Assembly (NCBI RefSeq): GCF_001545155.1
Contig: NZ_CP014226.1
Coordinates: 2,203,467-2,230,373 of the forward strand
DNA length: 26,907 bases
Reading direction: 5' to 3'
DNA from: Halomonas chromatireducens
GTDB lineage: Bacteria; Pseudomonadota; Gammaproteobacteria; Pseudomonadales; Halomonadaceae
Of this stretch, positions 18,825-26,671 are shown piece by piece (position 1 is the first letter of the stretch; every line of letters starts with the position of its first letter). Under the pieces are notes generated by a model. The model was not told the origin of the DNA. It worked only from the letters and a program-made list of their open reading frames with translations, and did not search any database. Both the position numbers and the translations under genes were made by a program.

Positions 18825-19499
18825 AAAGCGTTACAGCAGCCCCTCGGGCGGATGCACGCAGGGCAATTTGCCGTTGATGTAGCGCTCGATCTCGGGCAGC
18901 GAGAAGGCATCCTCTTCGCCGACGAAACTGATCGACACCCCGTTGGCGCCAGCGCGGCCGGTACGGCCGATGCGATGCACATAGTCTTCCGGGTCTTCCG
19001 GCAGGGTGTAGTTGATCACGTGACTGACATCCTCGATATGGATGCCGCGGCCCGCCACGTCGGTGGCCACCAGCACCTGGATCTCCCCTTCGCGGAAGCT
19101 CTCCAGCGTCTTGATGCGCTGATTCTGGGGCACGTCACCGGAGAGCATCGCCGCATTGATGCCCGCCTTCCTGAGCAGTTCGTCGAGCTTGCGCACCAGA
19201 TCACGACGATTGCCGAACACCATCACCCGGTCGAAGCTCTCCTGACGCAACAGGTTGACCAGCAGGCGCTGCTTGTCATCGTCGCTGACCATGTAGACCC
19301 GCTGATCGATGTTGGCGGCGTTCTCCACCGTGACCTCGATCTCGACGTGTGCGGGCTCATGGGTCCATTGGCTGGCCAGATTGAGGATGTCCTGGGAGAA
19401 CGTCGCCGAGAACAGGAAGGTCTGGCGCTCCTCTTTCTTCGGCGTATGCCGGATGATTCGCTTGACGTCGGGAATGAAGCCCATCGACAGCATGCGGTC

Positions 19500-19556
19500 C
19501 GCCTCGTCGAGCACCAGCACCTCGACCTGAGTCAGGTCGACGTCGCGCTTCTCGTG
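19500..19556. repeat. 57-bp direct repeat, copy 1 (in rhlB)
   Basis: Identical over all 57 positions to 19630-19686. It encodes the segment around [19 protein letters not shown] of RhlB on the minus strand. It contains a 19-nt palindrome (tcgacctga-g-tcaggtcga), a plausible hairpin for replication slippage. Confidence 0.95.
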
Positions 19557-19629
19557 ATCTGGTGGACATCTTCTCCTCTGATGACGCTGAAGCCTGACCA
19601 CCCCCCTCTCCAGGAAGAGGTTTCGTCTG
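19557..19629. other. 73-bp foreign segment inside rhlB
   Basis: Unrelated to RhlB coding sequence. Read on the plus strand it gives an open stretch [13 protein letters not shown] followed by TGA. A small hairpin follows (cctct...agagg) and then TTT. It looks like the 3' end of some gene plus a terminator, copied from elsewhere. The parent gene is not identified. Confidence 0.5.
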
Positions 19630-19686
19630 CGCCTCGTCGAGCACCAGCACCTCGACCTGAGTCAGGTCGACGTCGCGCTTCTCGTG
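19630..19686. repeat. 57-bp direct repeat, copy 2 (in rhlB)
   Basis: Second identical copy, offset 130 bp from the first. Since 130 is not a multiple of three, the insertion shifts the rhlB frame. Confidence 0.95.
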
Positions 19687-20268
19687 GAAGTCCAGCAGCC
19701 GGCCGGGGGTCGCCACCAGGATGTCGACCTTGCGCCCCAGGGCATCACGCTGCTTCTGGTAGTCCATCCCGCCGACCACACTGGCCACGTTGAGCGACGT
19801 GAAGCGTGCCAGGGCCTTGGCGTCCTTCTCAATCTGCAGCGCCAGCTCGCGGGTCGGCGCCACGATCAGGGCACGCGGCGCACCAACCTTCTGGGCGTTC
19901 GGCTCTTCCTCCTCGAGGAAGTAGGCCATGATCGAGATCAGGAAGGCAGCGGTCTTGCCGGTGCCTGTCTGAGCCTTGCCCACGATGTCACCACCCAACA
20001 GGGTCTGGCTGAGCGCTTCTGCCTGGATCGGGGTGCAGTATTCAAATCCCAGGGCATGAATGGCTCGCATCAGCGGTAGCGGCAGATCGAAGTCGTGAAA
20101 GCGCCACTTGCCCGCCTCGACAGGCACCTGGAACTGGCGAAGATCCCAGTTCGACTGGCGGCGGCGCGGCTTGCGACGACGACGTTTGGGCTTGCGGTTC
20201 TCGGCCGGTGCTGTGGTCTGTTCCGACTCGCTCATAGGCTCTGTGTCTTGTCCGTTGCAATGGGTGAT

Positions 20269-20336
20269 GGAAACGCTGCACGAATGCCAGCGCAAGCGAA
20301 TCGCTCAACTCACTCGTCGATTCGTTCAGCGTTTCC
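20269..20336. repeat. REP-like imperfect palindrome upstream of rhlB
   Basis: Arms ggaaacgctgcacgaat (20269-20285) and attcgttcagcgtttcc (20320-20336) are complementary at 16 of 17 positions around a 34-nt centre. That centre holds gcgcaagcgaatcgc, also found upstream of dinG. It lies 33 nt before the rhlB ATG, between the divergent rhlB and small-ORF genes. Size and shape resemble repetitive extragenic palindromes. Confidence 0.65.
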
Positions 20337-20453
20337 TGAACTTCGTACAGCCGCATATTGTACCAGCCTATCGCGATGAGGGCGCGCCTGGTGCAATGGA
20401 CTGATAGAATAACGGTCTATGCCACCCCTCGACACCCAATGGAGTCCGGCCCG

Positions 20454-20690
20454 ATGACACGCCGCAAGAAGACCCGCTCGCTGGCCGACAAGGTGACAAT
20501 CCGCACCGGCAAGCGCAAGGATTTCAAGCAGTGGCGCCACGAGAATCCCGATCAGGTGACCTCGTCGCGCCGCTTCACCCAGAAGAAGCGCCAGCAGCGC
20601 AAGCTGCAGGCGGCACGCAAGCAGGCCCGCCAGGAAACGGGGCAGTCCATTGCCATCCACCCGGACAACCGCGGGGAGGCGCCGGAGTAA
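20454..20690 (+). CDS. Small basic protein of unknown function
   Basis: A 78-residue, soluble, strongly basic protein: 23 Lys/Arg against 8 Asp/Glu. It opens [15 protein letters not shown] and has a central [32 protein letters not shown] do not recognise a family. The ATG at 20454 is chosen because GGAG lies 8 nt upstream; an in-frame ATG at 20439 would add 5 residues. Its stop codon TAA shares its last A with the xthA ATG (TAATG), indicating translational coupling. The charge suggests nucleic-acid or ribosome binding, which would fit its neighbour, but that is inference. No membrane segment or signal peptide is seen. Confidence 0.75.
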   Translation: MTRRKKTRSLADKVTIRTGKRKDFKQWRHENPDQVTSSRRFTQKKRQQRKLQAARKQARQETGQSIAIHPDNRGEAPE

Positions 20691-21520
20691 TGCGCCTGGT
20701 ATCCTTCAACATCAATGGATTGCGCGCCAGGTTACACCAGCTCGAGGCGCTGATCGATTCTCATGCCCCGGCCGTGATCGGCCTGCAGGAAACCAAGGTC
20801 CACGACGACGAGTTTCCCCGCGAGGCAGTCGAGGCCATGGGCTACCGCGTCTACTTTCATGGCCAGAAGGGTCACTACGGCGTGGCCCTTATGTGCCACA
20901 GGGAGCAGTGCCCCGACGTACCCGAAGCCGTCCACTACGGCTTTGACGATGACGACGAGCAGGCCCAGCGGCGCATGATCGGGGTGAAGCTTCGCACCGC
21001 CGATGGCGAGACGCTGACGGTATGGAACGGCTACTTTCCCCAGGGAGAGAATGTCGACCACCCCACCAAGTTTCCCATCAAGCGGCAGTTCTATGCACGC
21101 CTGGCCCGATTGCTGAAGGAGGCTCATCGACCCGACGAGCGGCTCGTGGTCATGGGCGACTTCAACATCTCCCCCGCCGATATCGATATCGGCATTGGCG
21201 AGCCCAACCGCAAGCGCTGGCTGCGCGAAGGCAAGACCAGCTTCCAGCCGGTAGAGCGGGAGTGGCTCGACGGTATCAAGGCATGGGGGCTGACCGACAG
21301 CTACCGCCTGCACTACCCGGAAGTGGACGACCGCTTCAGCTGGTTCGACTACCGCTCACGCGGCTTCGAACGTGAGCCGAAGCGCGGCCTGCGCATCGAC
21401 CATATCCTGGTCACCCCATCGTTGGCCGACCGCGTGCGCGATGCTGGCATCGACTACGACCTGCGCGGCATAGAGCGACCCTCGGATCACGCACCGGTCT
21501 GGACCGAACTCGACCTCTGA
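20690..21520 (+). CDS. xthA: Exodeoxyribonuclease III (AP endonuclease)
   Basis: Base-excision repair enzyme that cuts at abasic sites and trims 3' ends. The 276-residue product (E. coli 268) begins [15 protein letters not shown] and has metal ligand Glu34 in [36 protein letters not shown] and the terminal [10 protein letters not shown], all diagnostic of the ExoIII branch of the EEP family. The start is the ATG of TAATG, preceded by GGGGAGG. It converges on tonB with a 47-nt gap. Confidence 0.97.
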   Translation: MRLVSFNINGLRARLHQLEALIDSHAPAVIGLQETKVHDDEFPREAVEAMGYRVYFHGQKGHYGVALMCHREQCPDVPEAVHYGFDDDDEQAQRRMIGVKLRTADGETLTVWNGYFPQGENVDHPTKFPIKRQFYARLARLLKEAHRPDERLVVMGDFNISPADIDIGIGEPNRKRWLREGKTSFQPVEREWLDGIKAWGLTDSYRLHYPEVDDRFSWFDYRSRGFEREPKRGLRIDHILVTPSLADRVRDAGIDYDLRGIERPSDHAPVWTELDL

Positions 21521-21567
21521 AACCCACACAGGCGATCAGAGGATTCATGGCACGGAGTGTCATGACA

Positions 21568-22428
21568 TCACCTCAATTGGAACTCGAGGCGCTGGCGAGC
21601 TCGGCGCACGCCGCTGGCCGGCTCGAACTGCCAGCGCCCCACGGCCTGCTCGGCGGCCGAATCGAAGACATTGCGCGGCTGCGACTCGATCACGCGAATG
21701 GAAGCGCGATCGATGCTGCCGTCGGGGCGAATCAGAAACTCTAATTCCACGTGCCCCTCGAGGCCGCGGCGCTGGGCGCGAGAAGGATACTCAGGCGGCA
21801 CGCGACTGGTGGGCGCGATCTGGCCAACATCCACCGGCCCCTGTTCGGCGGGTGCGGCCTGTTCGGGCGTCGGTCCAGGGGTGGGCGCTGCGCTCGGCTG
21901 CGGCTGTGACGGGCTCGACTCGGCCCTCGGCGACGGCTCCGGTACCGGTTCAGCGATCGATTCAGGCTGAGGCGGCGACTCCGGGGCTGGCTCGGGAGGC
22001 GGCTCCGGGGCCGGCTCGGGAGGCGGCTCCGGGGCCGGCTCGGGAGGCGGCTCCGGGGCTCGCTCAGGAGGCGGCTCGGGCTGTATCTCGGCAAGCTCCG
22101 GCAGGCTACTGTCGACCTCGAGCGGCTCCATCGGCTCGGGCGGCAGTTCCGGTTCGGGCATAGCAATTGCACTCTCCCGCGGCGGCAGTGATTCCGGCTG
22201 GGGCGGTGGGCTGACTTCGACCTGTGGAGGCGGCGGCTCGACACTGGGCTCCACCGGTTCCACCGGTTCCTCCTGCACCGTATCGGGCGCCTCGACCATG
22301 TTCATGGTCATGGCTGCGTCAAGTACCTCGAACTCCTCCTCCGGCGGCGTAACGAGCAGCGCCAGCAGCCAGAAGAGCAGCAGCGCCAGGGCCACCCCGC
22401 CCAGCAAGGAAAAGGATATCCGGATCAT
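21568..22428 (-). CDS. tonB: TonB-family energy-transducing protein
   Basis: Links the ExbB/ExbD motor to outer-membrane receptors. The 286-residue protein has one N-terminal membrane anchor (about 4-26), a long Pro/Glu-rich periplasmic spacer (about 55-200) with repeated EPPPEPAP, and a C-terminal TonB domain (about 205-286). That domain has VPPEYPSRAQRRGLEGHVELEFLIRPDGS and AVGRWQFEP. The spacer is long for a TonB2-type protein. The ATG overlaps the exbD stop by 4 nt. It is the last gene of the run: no TPR gene follows, although one often does in such clusters. Confidence 0.93.
   Translation of the reverse strand: MIRISFSLLGGVALALLLFWLLALLVTPPEEEFEVLDAAMTMNMVEAPDTVQEEPVEPVEPSVEPPPPQVEVSPPPQPESLPPRESAIAMPEPELPPEPMEPLEVDSSLPELAEIQPEPPPERAPEPPPEPAPEPPPEPAPEPPPEPAPESPPQPESIAEPVPEPSPRAESSPSQPQPSAAPTPGPTPEQAAPAEQGPVDVGQIAPTSRVPPEYPSRAQRRGLEGHVELEFLIRPDGSIDRASIRVIESQPRNVFDSAAEQAVGRWQFEPASGVRRARQRLEFQLR
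21989..22060 (-). repeat. 24-bp tandem repeat in the TonB spacer
   Basis: Three adjacent 24-nt units, the first two identical and the third with one change, flanked by degenerate copies. They encode Glu/Pro octads on the minus strand. Copy-number change would alter spacer length without a frameshift. Confidence 0.85.
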
Positions 22429-22832
22429 GACCGACTCCGGCTGGCGGCCACCGCCATCTGCTCCACGCCGGCCTCACGGATGCGGTCCATCACCTCGATC
22501 AGCAGACCGGTGGTCGACTCGCGATCGGCCTGGATCACCACCGAGCCATCCTCGCTGACCAGCCCAGCAACCTCGCTGCCGACGCGGTGCAGGTCCACCG
22601 CGCGGCCATCGACCCACACCGCCCCTTCAGGGGTGATCGCGACCATCACCTGGGCGTCAGGCCGGGGCGTGGCGGCGCTGGACTCGGGTCGTTCGATCTC
22701 CACCCCGCTCTCCTTGATGAAGCTGGTGGTGACAATGAAGAAAATCAGCATGATGAAGACGACGTCCAGCATCGGCGTCAGGTTGACCTCGCTGGCTTCG
22801 CCATCGTCGGCGCCAAGGCGGCGTCTACGCAT
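22425..22832 (-). CDS. exbD: ExbD-type biopolymer transporter
   Basis: Proton-channel partner of ExbB in the TonB complex. The start at ATG 22832, preceded by GGAGG, gives 135 residues. The N-terminus MRRRRLGADDGEASEVNLTPMLDVVFIMLIFFIVTTSF holds a single membrane helix with the essential Asp23. A periplasmic domain follows (VMVAITPEGAVWVDG; ADRESTTGLLIEVMDRIREAG). It overlaps exbB by 8 nt and tonB by 4 nt, so it is tightly coupled to both. Confidence 0.94.
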   Translation of the reverse strand: MRRRRLGADDGEASEVNLTPMLDVVFIMLIFFIVTTSFIKESGVEIERPESSAATPRPDAQVMVAITPEGAVWVDGRAVDLHRVGSEVAGLVSEDGSVVIQADRESTTGLLIEVMDRIREAGVEQMAVAASRSRS

Positions 22833-23358
22833 CGGTATCCTCCACGGCGCGGGCCAGGCGGTCATGCAACCGCTGATCCTCGCGACGAATGATCTGCTCA
22901 AGACGGCTGGTGAACATCAAGCCCACCACCGCCACCGCCATGCCGGTCAAGGTGGGCAGTGTAGCGCGGGCCACGCCATCGGCCATGGCCCGCGCCTGGC
23001 TGGTATCGGTCATTGCCAGGCTGTCGAAGACGGCAATCATGCCGGTCACGGTACCCAGCAGCCCCAGCAACGGGCACAGCGCCACCAGCAGCTTGAGCCA
23101 CGGCAGCGTGCGCCGCAGCCGCCCGATCAGCTCCCGTGCCCAGACGTCACGCAGGGTCAGCGAACTCCAGCTAAGGTGATCCCGGCGCGCCGTCCAGCGC
23201 GAGATCAGGGCCCGCCGCGCCCGGCGGTAGGTGATACGGAAATACCACACCCGCTCCAACGCCAGGCTGAACAGCAGCATCGCCACCAGGGCGATGACGA
23301 CCAGGACCGAGCCGCCCGCCTCGACCAGCCTCTCCAGCGGCTCAAGCCAGAGCGGCAT
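22825..23358 (-). CDS. exbB: ExbB/TolQ-family proton channel protein
   Basis: Inner-membrane motor subunit. The start at ATG 23358 gives 177 residues, the small ExbB2 size; an in-frame ATG 12 codons upstream is an alternative. Three membrane segments are seen at about 15-35, 90-111 and 131-152. The family core is LVALCPLLGLLGTVTGMIAVFDSLA and GVARATLPTLTGMAVAVVGLMF. It overlaps the 3' end of the TtpC-like gene by 17 nt and exbD by 8 nt. Confidence 0.93.
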   Translation of the reverse strand: MPLWLEPLERLVEAGGSVLVVIALVAMLLFSLALERVWYFRITYRRARRALISRWTARRDHLSWSSLTLRDVWARELIGRLRRTLPWLKLLVALCPLLGLLGTVTGMIAVFDSLAMTDTSQARAMADGVARATLPTLTGMAVAVVGLMFTSRLEQIIRREDQRLHDRLARAVEDTDA

Positions 23359-24715
23359 CGCGACGCGCGCTCCCGGAGACGCCATCGGGCCCATGCGGGC
23401 GGTGCTCGAGCTGCTCGGCCAGGGCGGCACTCGCCTGCCCTTCCACCAGCCCGGCCAGGTGTCGGCTGCGACCGGCAAGCGCCGTATGCGCGAACAGCAG
23501 CGGCACGGCGGTGATCAATCCCAATACCGTGGTTACCAACGCCTGGCTGATACCGCCGGCCATCAGCTGCGGATCGCCGGTGCCGAACACGGTAATCGCC
23601 TGGAAGGTCACGATCATCCCGGTCACGGTGCCCAGCAGGCCCAGCAGCGGCGCCACCGCCGCCAGCAGCTTGACCAATGGCTGACCGCGTTCCAGCTTCG
23701 GCAGCTCGGCCAGCACGGCCTCGTCGAGCCGCGCTTCCAGCGCCTCCGGAACTGGGTCATCCTGCAGCTTGCGGAAACGCTGCAGCACGCGCCCAAGCGG
23801 ATTGTCGCCACGCAGGGCGGTCAAGTCGCGCAGCTGGCGGCGCATGGCCAGGCTCACCTTCAGCAGGTAGGCATATTGCAGCAGCGCCACCAGCAGGCCA
23901 ATGGCACCCAGCCCCACCACGACGTAGCCCACCGCGCCTCCCTGATGGAAGCGCTCAACCAGGCTCGGTCGCTGGGCCAACGCCGCCATCACCTGGCCGC
24001 GTGTCGGATCCAGCGCCAGCGAGCGCGATTCACCGGCATGGAAGTCCGCCAGGCTGGCAGCCACTTCCCGCGGCGTGCGCTCGACTACCGACAACACACC
24101 ATCGTCGGCGCCACGGCGCAGCAGATGTCCGTCGGTGAAGGCGGCAAAATCGCCCAGCCGGATGACCTGCCGCGGGGTGATCTCACCGCTGGCCGCCGCC
24201 ACCGGCGACTCGAAGCGCACCACGCGAGCCGTATCAACCGTCAATGCCACCAGGCTCTCGGCAAAGGCCTCGAGATGTTCGAGTTCGAGCACCTCGGCAT
24301 CTTCCAGCCGCGGGGGGAGACCGGCACCTCCCAGCGTCAGCCAGCTTTCTGCCAGGTCGTCACGCAGTTCGCCGCTGTGCCGGACGAGCGAGGCCAGTAT
24401 CGCCTCGAGATCGTCGCCCTGCTCCACCTGCCGGGCCTCGAGTTCGTCCTGCCGCTCGCTCAATGCCTGCGCCTCGGCCTGCAGTTCGGCGTTGCGGGTT
24501 TCAGCCAGTTCATGGGCGGCGCGAGCCTCCTCGAGGGCGGCTTCCAGGGCGCCGCGATCCTCGAGGAGCTCGGCCAGCCGTGCCCGGTCACGAGCCTCGG
24601 CGGCCTCGCGCTCGGCACGTAGAGAACTCAACGACTCGGTCTGGGCCTGGAGGCCAGGAGAAACACTCATCAACACCGCCAGCAGCAGCCCGACCGTGAA
24701 ACGTGACAGACTCAT
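23342..24715 (-). CDS. TtpC-like MotA/TolQ/ExbB protein with periplasmic coiled coil
   Basis: In Vibrio TonB2 systems TtpC is a second, larger ExbB-like protein needed for siderophore uptake; this gene has the same architecture and position. The 457-residue product has a signal peptide (about 1-24, ending GLQAQ), a long Glu/Ala-rich coiled coil (about 28-105), and a further periplasmic region. A membrane helix follows at 262-286. The ExbB core is at about 345-415 (LLAAVAPLLGLLGTVTGMIVTFQAITVFG; GGISQALVTTVLGLITAVPLLF). The ATG overlaps the DUF3450 stop by 4 nt. Confidence 0.92.
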   Translation of the reverse strand: MSLSRFTVGLLLAVLMSVSPGLQAQTESLSSLRAEREAAEARDRARLAELLEDRGALEAALEEARAAHELAETRNAELQAEAQALSERQDELEARQVEQGDDLEAILASLVRHSGELRDDLAESWLTLGGAGLPPRLEDAEVLELEHLEAFAESLVALTVDTARVVRFESPVAAASGEITPRQVIRLGDFAAFTDGHLLRRGADDGVLSVVERTPREVAASLADFHAGESRSLALDPTRGQVMAALAQRPSLVERFHQGGAVGYVVVGLGAIGLLVALLQYAYLLKVSLAMRRQLRDLTALRGDNPLGRVLQRFRKLQDDPVPEALEARLDEAVLAELPKLERGQPLVKLLAAVAPLLGLLGTVTGMIVTFQAITVFGTGDPQLMAGGISQALVTTVLGLITAVPLLFAHTALAGRSRHLAGLVEGQASAALAEQLEHRPHGPDGVSGSARRDAALA

Positions 24716-25485
24716 GCGTCCTCCTCCCCGGTCCGCTCCAGCAGCTGCGATATCGGCAGCATGAGGAGTTCGGGAGCCCGGCGATCACGCGCCATGCGCA
24801 GGCCATTGCGGACTTCGCGTCGCTGTGCCTCGTCGAGTGCTGCCCAACTGCCCGCATCGGCCTGCCACACCCCACCGGCGCGACCGTCCGGGCTGAGATA
24901 GTAGAAACCCAGGCGCCCCAGGCGCAGGTAGTCAACCTCGCGGCGGGACTCTCCTTCACCGAGATAGCCGCGCCAGGCATCGATTTCGCGCCCGTATTCC
25001 AGCTCGGTGCGCCAAGCCTCGACCACCCGCTCCCAGCGCTCGGCGGTGGAACGCTCGCTGGCATTGGAGCGCAGGCTGGCGACCCGAGCCTGACGCTCCT
25101 CGCGCAGGAAGGGCATGTCGTTGTCGACCCATTGATCGAGCCGCTCGACGAGATGCTCTTGCAGTACCGGCAAGACCTCCCGGGTTTCCTCCAACGTATC
25201 CAGCGCCCTCTCGCGGCGGTCGAGGGTCTCGCCCTGGCGCTCGAGCCGCGGGGCGATCTCGGCATTCTCGCGCACCAGGCGAAGCTCGGCGCGCTCCAGC
25301 TCACGCAGCTCCTCGAGCATGGCCCTCGCCTCATCATCGGCGTCGTCGATGTGCGACTGCAGCTCGGCCTGGCTGCGCTGGGCTTCTCCAGCCTCACTGT
25401 GCAGCGTCGGGCCGGCAAAAGCCGGCACGGCCAGACCCAGCCAGACAAATGCCCACCAGAGGCATGGTTGGCGAAACGTGCTCAC
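24712..25485 (-). CDS. DUF3450 family periplasmic protein of the TonB2 operon
   Basis: Protein of unknown biochemical role found first in many TonB2/TtpC operons. I choose GTG 25485 because GGGAG lies upstream and a signal peptide follows at once (STFRQPCLWWAFVWLGLAVPAFAG). The longer frame to 25557 adds 24 codons. The 257-residue product has a coiled coil (about 25-100), EEREARVA-like helices, and the DUF3450-typical YGREIDAWRGYLGEGESRREVDYLRLGRLGFYYLSPDG. It likely acts in the periplasm with TtpC. The Fur box at 25556-25575 lies about 70 nt upstream, so the operon is predicted to be iron-repressed. Confidence 0.9.
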   Translation of the reverse strand: MSTFRQPCLWWAFVWLGLAVPAFAGPTLHSEAGEAQRSQAELQSHIDDADDEARAMLEELRELERAELRLVRENAEIAPRLERQGETLDRRERALDTLEETREVLPVLQEHLVERLDQWVDNDMPFLREERQARVASLRSNASERSTAERWERVVEAWRTELEYGREIDAWRGYLGEGESRREVDYLRLGRLGFYYLSPDGRAGGVWQADAGSWAALDEAQRREVRNGLRMARDRRAPELLMLPISQLLERTGEEDA

Positions 25486-25555
25486 GTGCGGACTCCCAGA
25501 AAATGACGACCGAAACAAGCATACCGCCAAGGCGGCAACAGCGCATGACAATGCC

Positions 25556-25575
25556 ACAAATGATAAGCATTATCA
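25556..25575 (-). promoter_or_regulatory. Fur box upstream of the TonB2 operon
   Basis: Positions 25556-25574 match the 19-bp Fur consensus at 15 of 19 bases and contain the perfect palindrome tgataa-gca-ttatca (25561-25575). A -35-like TTGATA on the minus strand (25571-25576) overlaps it, with a weak CATTGT 17 nt on. Fur control of TonB genes is well established in other bacteria. Confidence 0.8.
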
Positions 25576-25576
25576 A

Positions 25577-25796
25577 TAACACCCGACGAAGGTACGCTGC
25601 CGGAGACTATACCGAACGAACATCAATCAATAGGCGTTTGACCCAGTGACCGCCTGCGACCGGAATGATAATTGCATCTCACAAGGATCAGCTATCTGGC
25701 AATAGCAACCGGGGCACGGCCAGCTTCACGACCTAGACCGGACAGCGCCTGCGCCATCGGCCAGGTTGGTAGAATTGTGCGGGGATAGGCACAACG
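25577..25796. other. Intergenic region, no protein gene seen
   Basis: No convincing coding frame lies between the Fur box and the sodA terminator. A partial Fur-like core, aatgataat, is at 25664-25672. A Fur-controlled small RNA ending at the 25797-25827 hairpin is possible but weakly supported. Confidence 0.35.
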
Positions 25797-25827
25797 CAAT
25801 CGCCGCAGCCAGAGGCTGCGGCGATTG
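25797..25827 (-). terminator. Terminator after sodA
   Basis: A perfect 14-bp stem (25797-25810 with 25814-25827) with a 3-nt loop lies 24 nt past the sodA stop codon. It is very stable, with little T-run on either strand. Confidence 0.75.
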
Positions 25828-25851
25828 TCTGTAAGCGCGCCTGTGCGCTGG

Positions 25852-26463
<612 letters not shown>

Positions 26464-26550
26464 GGTAACTCCTCCTTGAATGAAGCATAACGGGGATCAA
26501 CCCCCTCTTGGTACTTCCATCCAGCATGGCAAACCCTGGCGCCTTACGCT

Positions 26551-26560
26551 AATAGCTATT
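26551..26560 (-). promoter_or_regulatory. Palindrome in the sodA upstream region
   Basis: aatagctatt is a perfect 10-bp palindrome about 90 nt upstream of the sodA ATG, in AT-rich DNA. A 19-nt window around it matches the Fur consensus at only about 10 of 19 positions, so the binding protein is unknown. Confidence 0.3.
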
Positions 26561-26617
26561 GTTACTGTTTTGTATAGCCACGCTTCATGAAACCAGCGGT
26601 AAGGACTTGCAACGACA

Positions 26618-26647
26618 GAAGCCGACCCTCGCCTGAGGATCGGCTTC
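26618..26647 (-). terminator. Terminator after etfA
   Basis: An 8-bp stem gaagccga/tcggcttc extends inward by cctc/gagg across single mismatched bases. It lies 24 nt past the etfA stop codon, and moderately T-rich sequence follows on the minus strand. Confidence 0.7.
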
Positions 26648-26671
26648 ATAAAATGCACGACAACAGTGCCC

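Larger units (their letters stand above)
18831..20235 (-). pseudogene. rhlB: ATP-dependent RNA helicase RhlB, disrupted by a 130-bp insertion
   Basis: DEAD-box RNA helicase, in E. coli the degradosome helicase. From ATG 20235 the protein reads normally: a basic N-terminal extension ([12 protein letters not shown]), Q motif YCTPIQ, Walker [15 protein letters not shown] and TPGRLLD, up to LVLDEA. It then enters foreign sequence near 19629, shifts frame, and stops at 19357. The rest continues in another frame from about 19556 down to 18831: [23 protein letters not shown] and [10 protein letters not shown]. Removing 130 bp restores one frame of 424 residues (E. coli RhlB 421). Motifs I and VI therefore lie in separate frames and a functional helicase is unlikely. 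The lesion looks recent, because the flanking repeats are identical. An assembly error is the main alternative. Confidence 0.88.

Noticed and set aside
18708..18830. Short plus-strand frame beginning MAKVAPREGF with an AGGAGG upstream
   Set aside because: The start codon lies inside a perfect hairpin, the frame runs on only antisense to rhlB, and the sequence is explained better as a structured element.
19500..19686. Insertion sequence or MITE in rhlB
   Set aside because: The 73-bp filler has no terminal inverted repeats or transposase, and the 57-bp duplication is much longer than known target-site duplications of bacterial IS families.
23231..24622. 463-codon open frame on the plus strand opposite the TtpC-like and exbB genes
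   Set aside because: It is the antisense of two well-recognised overlapping genes in GC-rich DNA; the product is low-complexity Gln/Arg/His-rich with no family resemblance.
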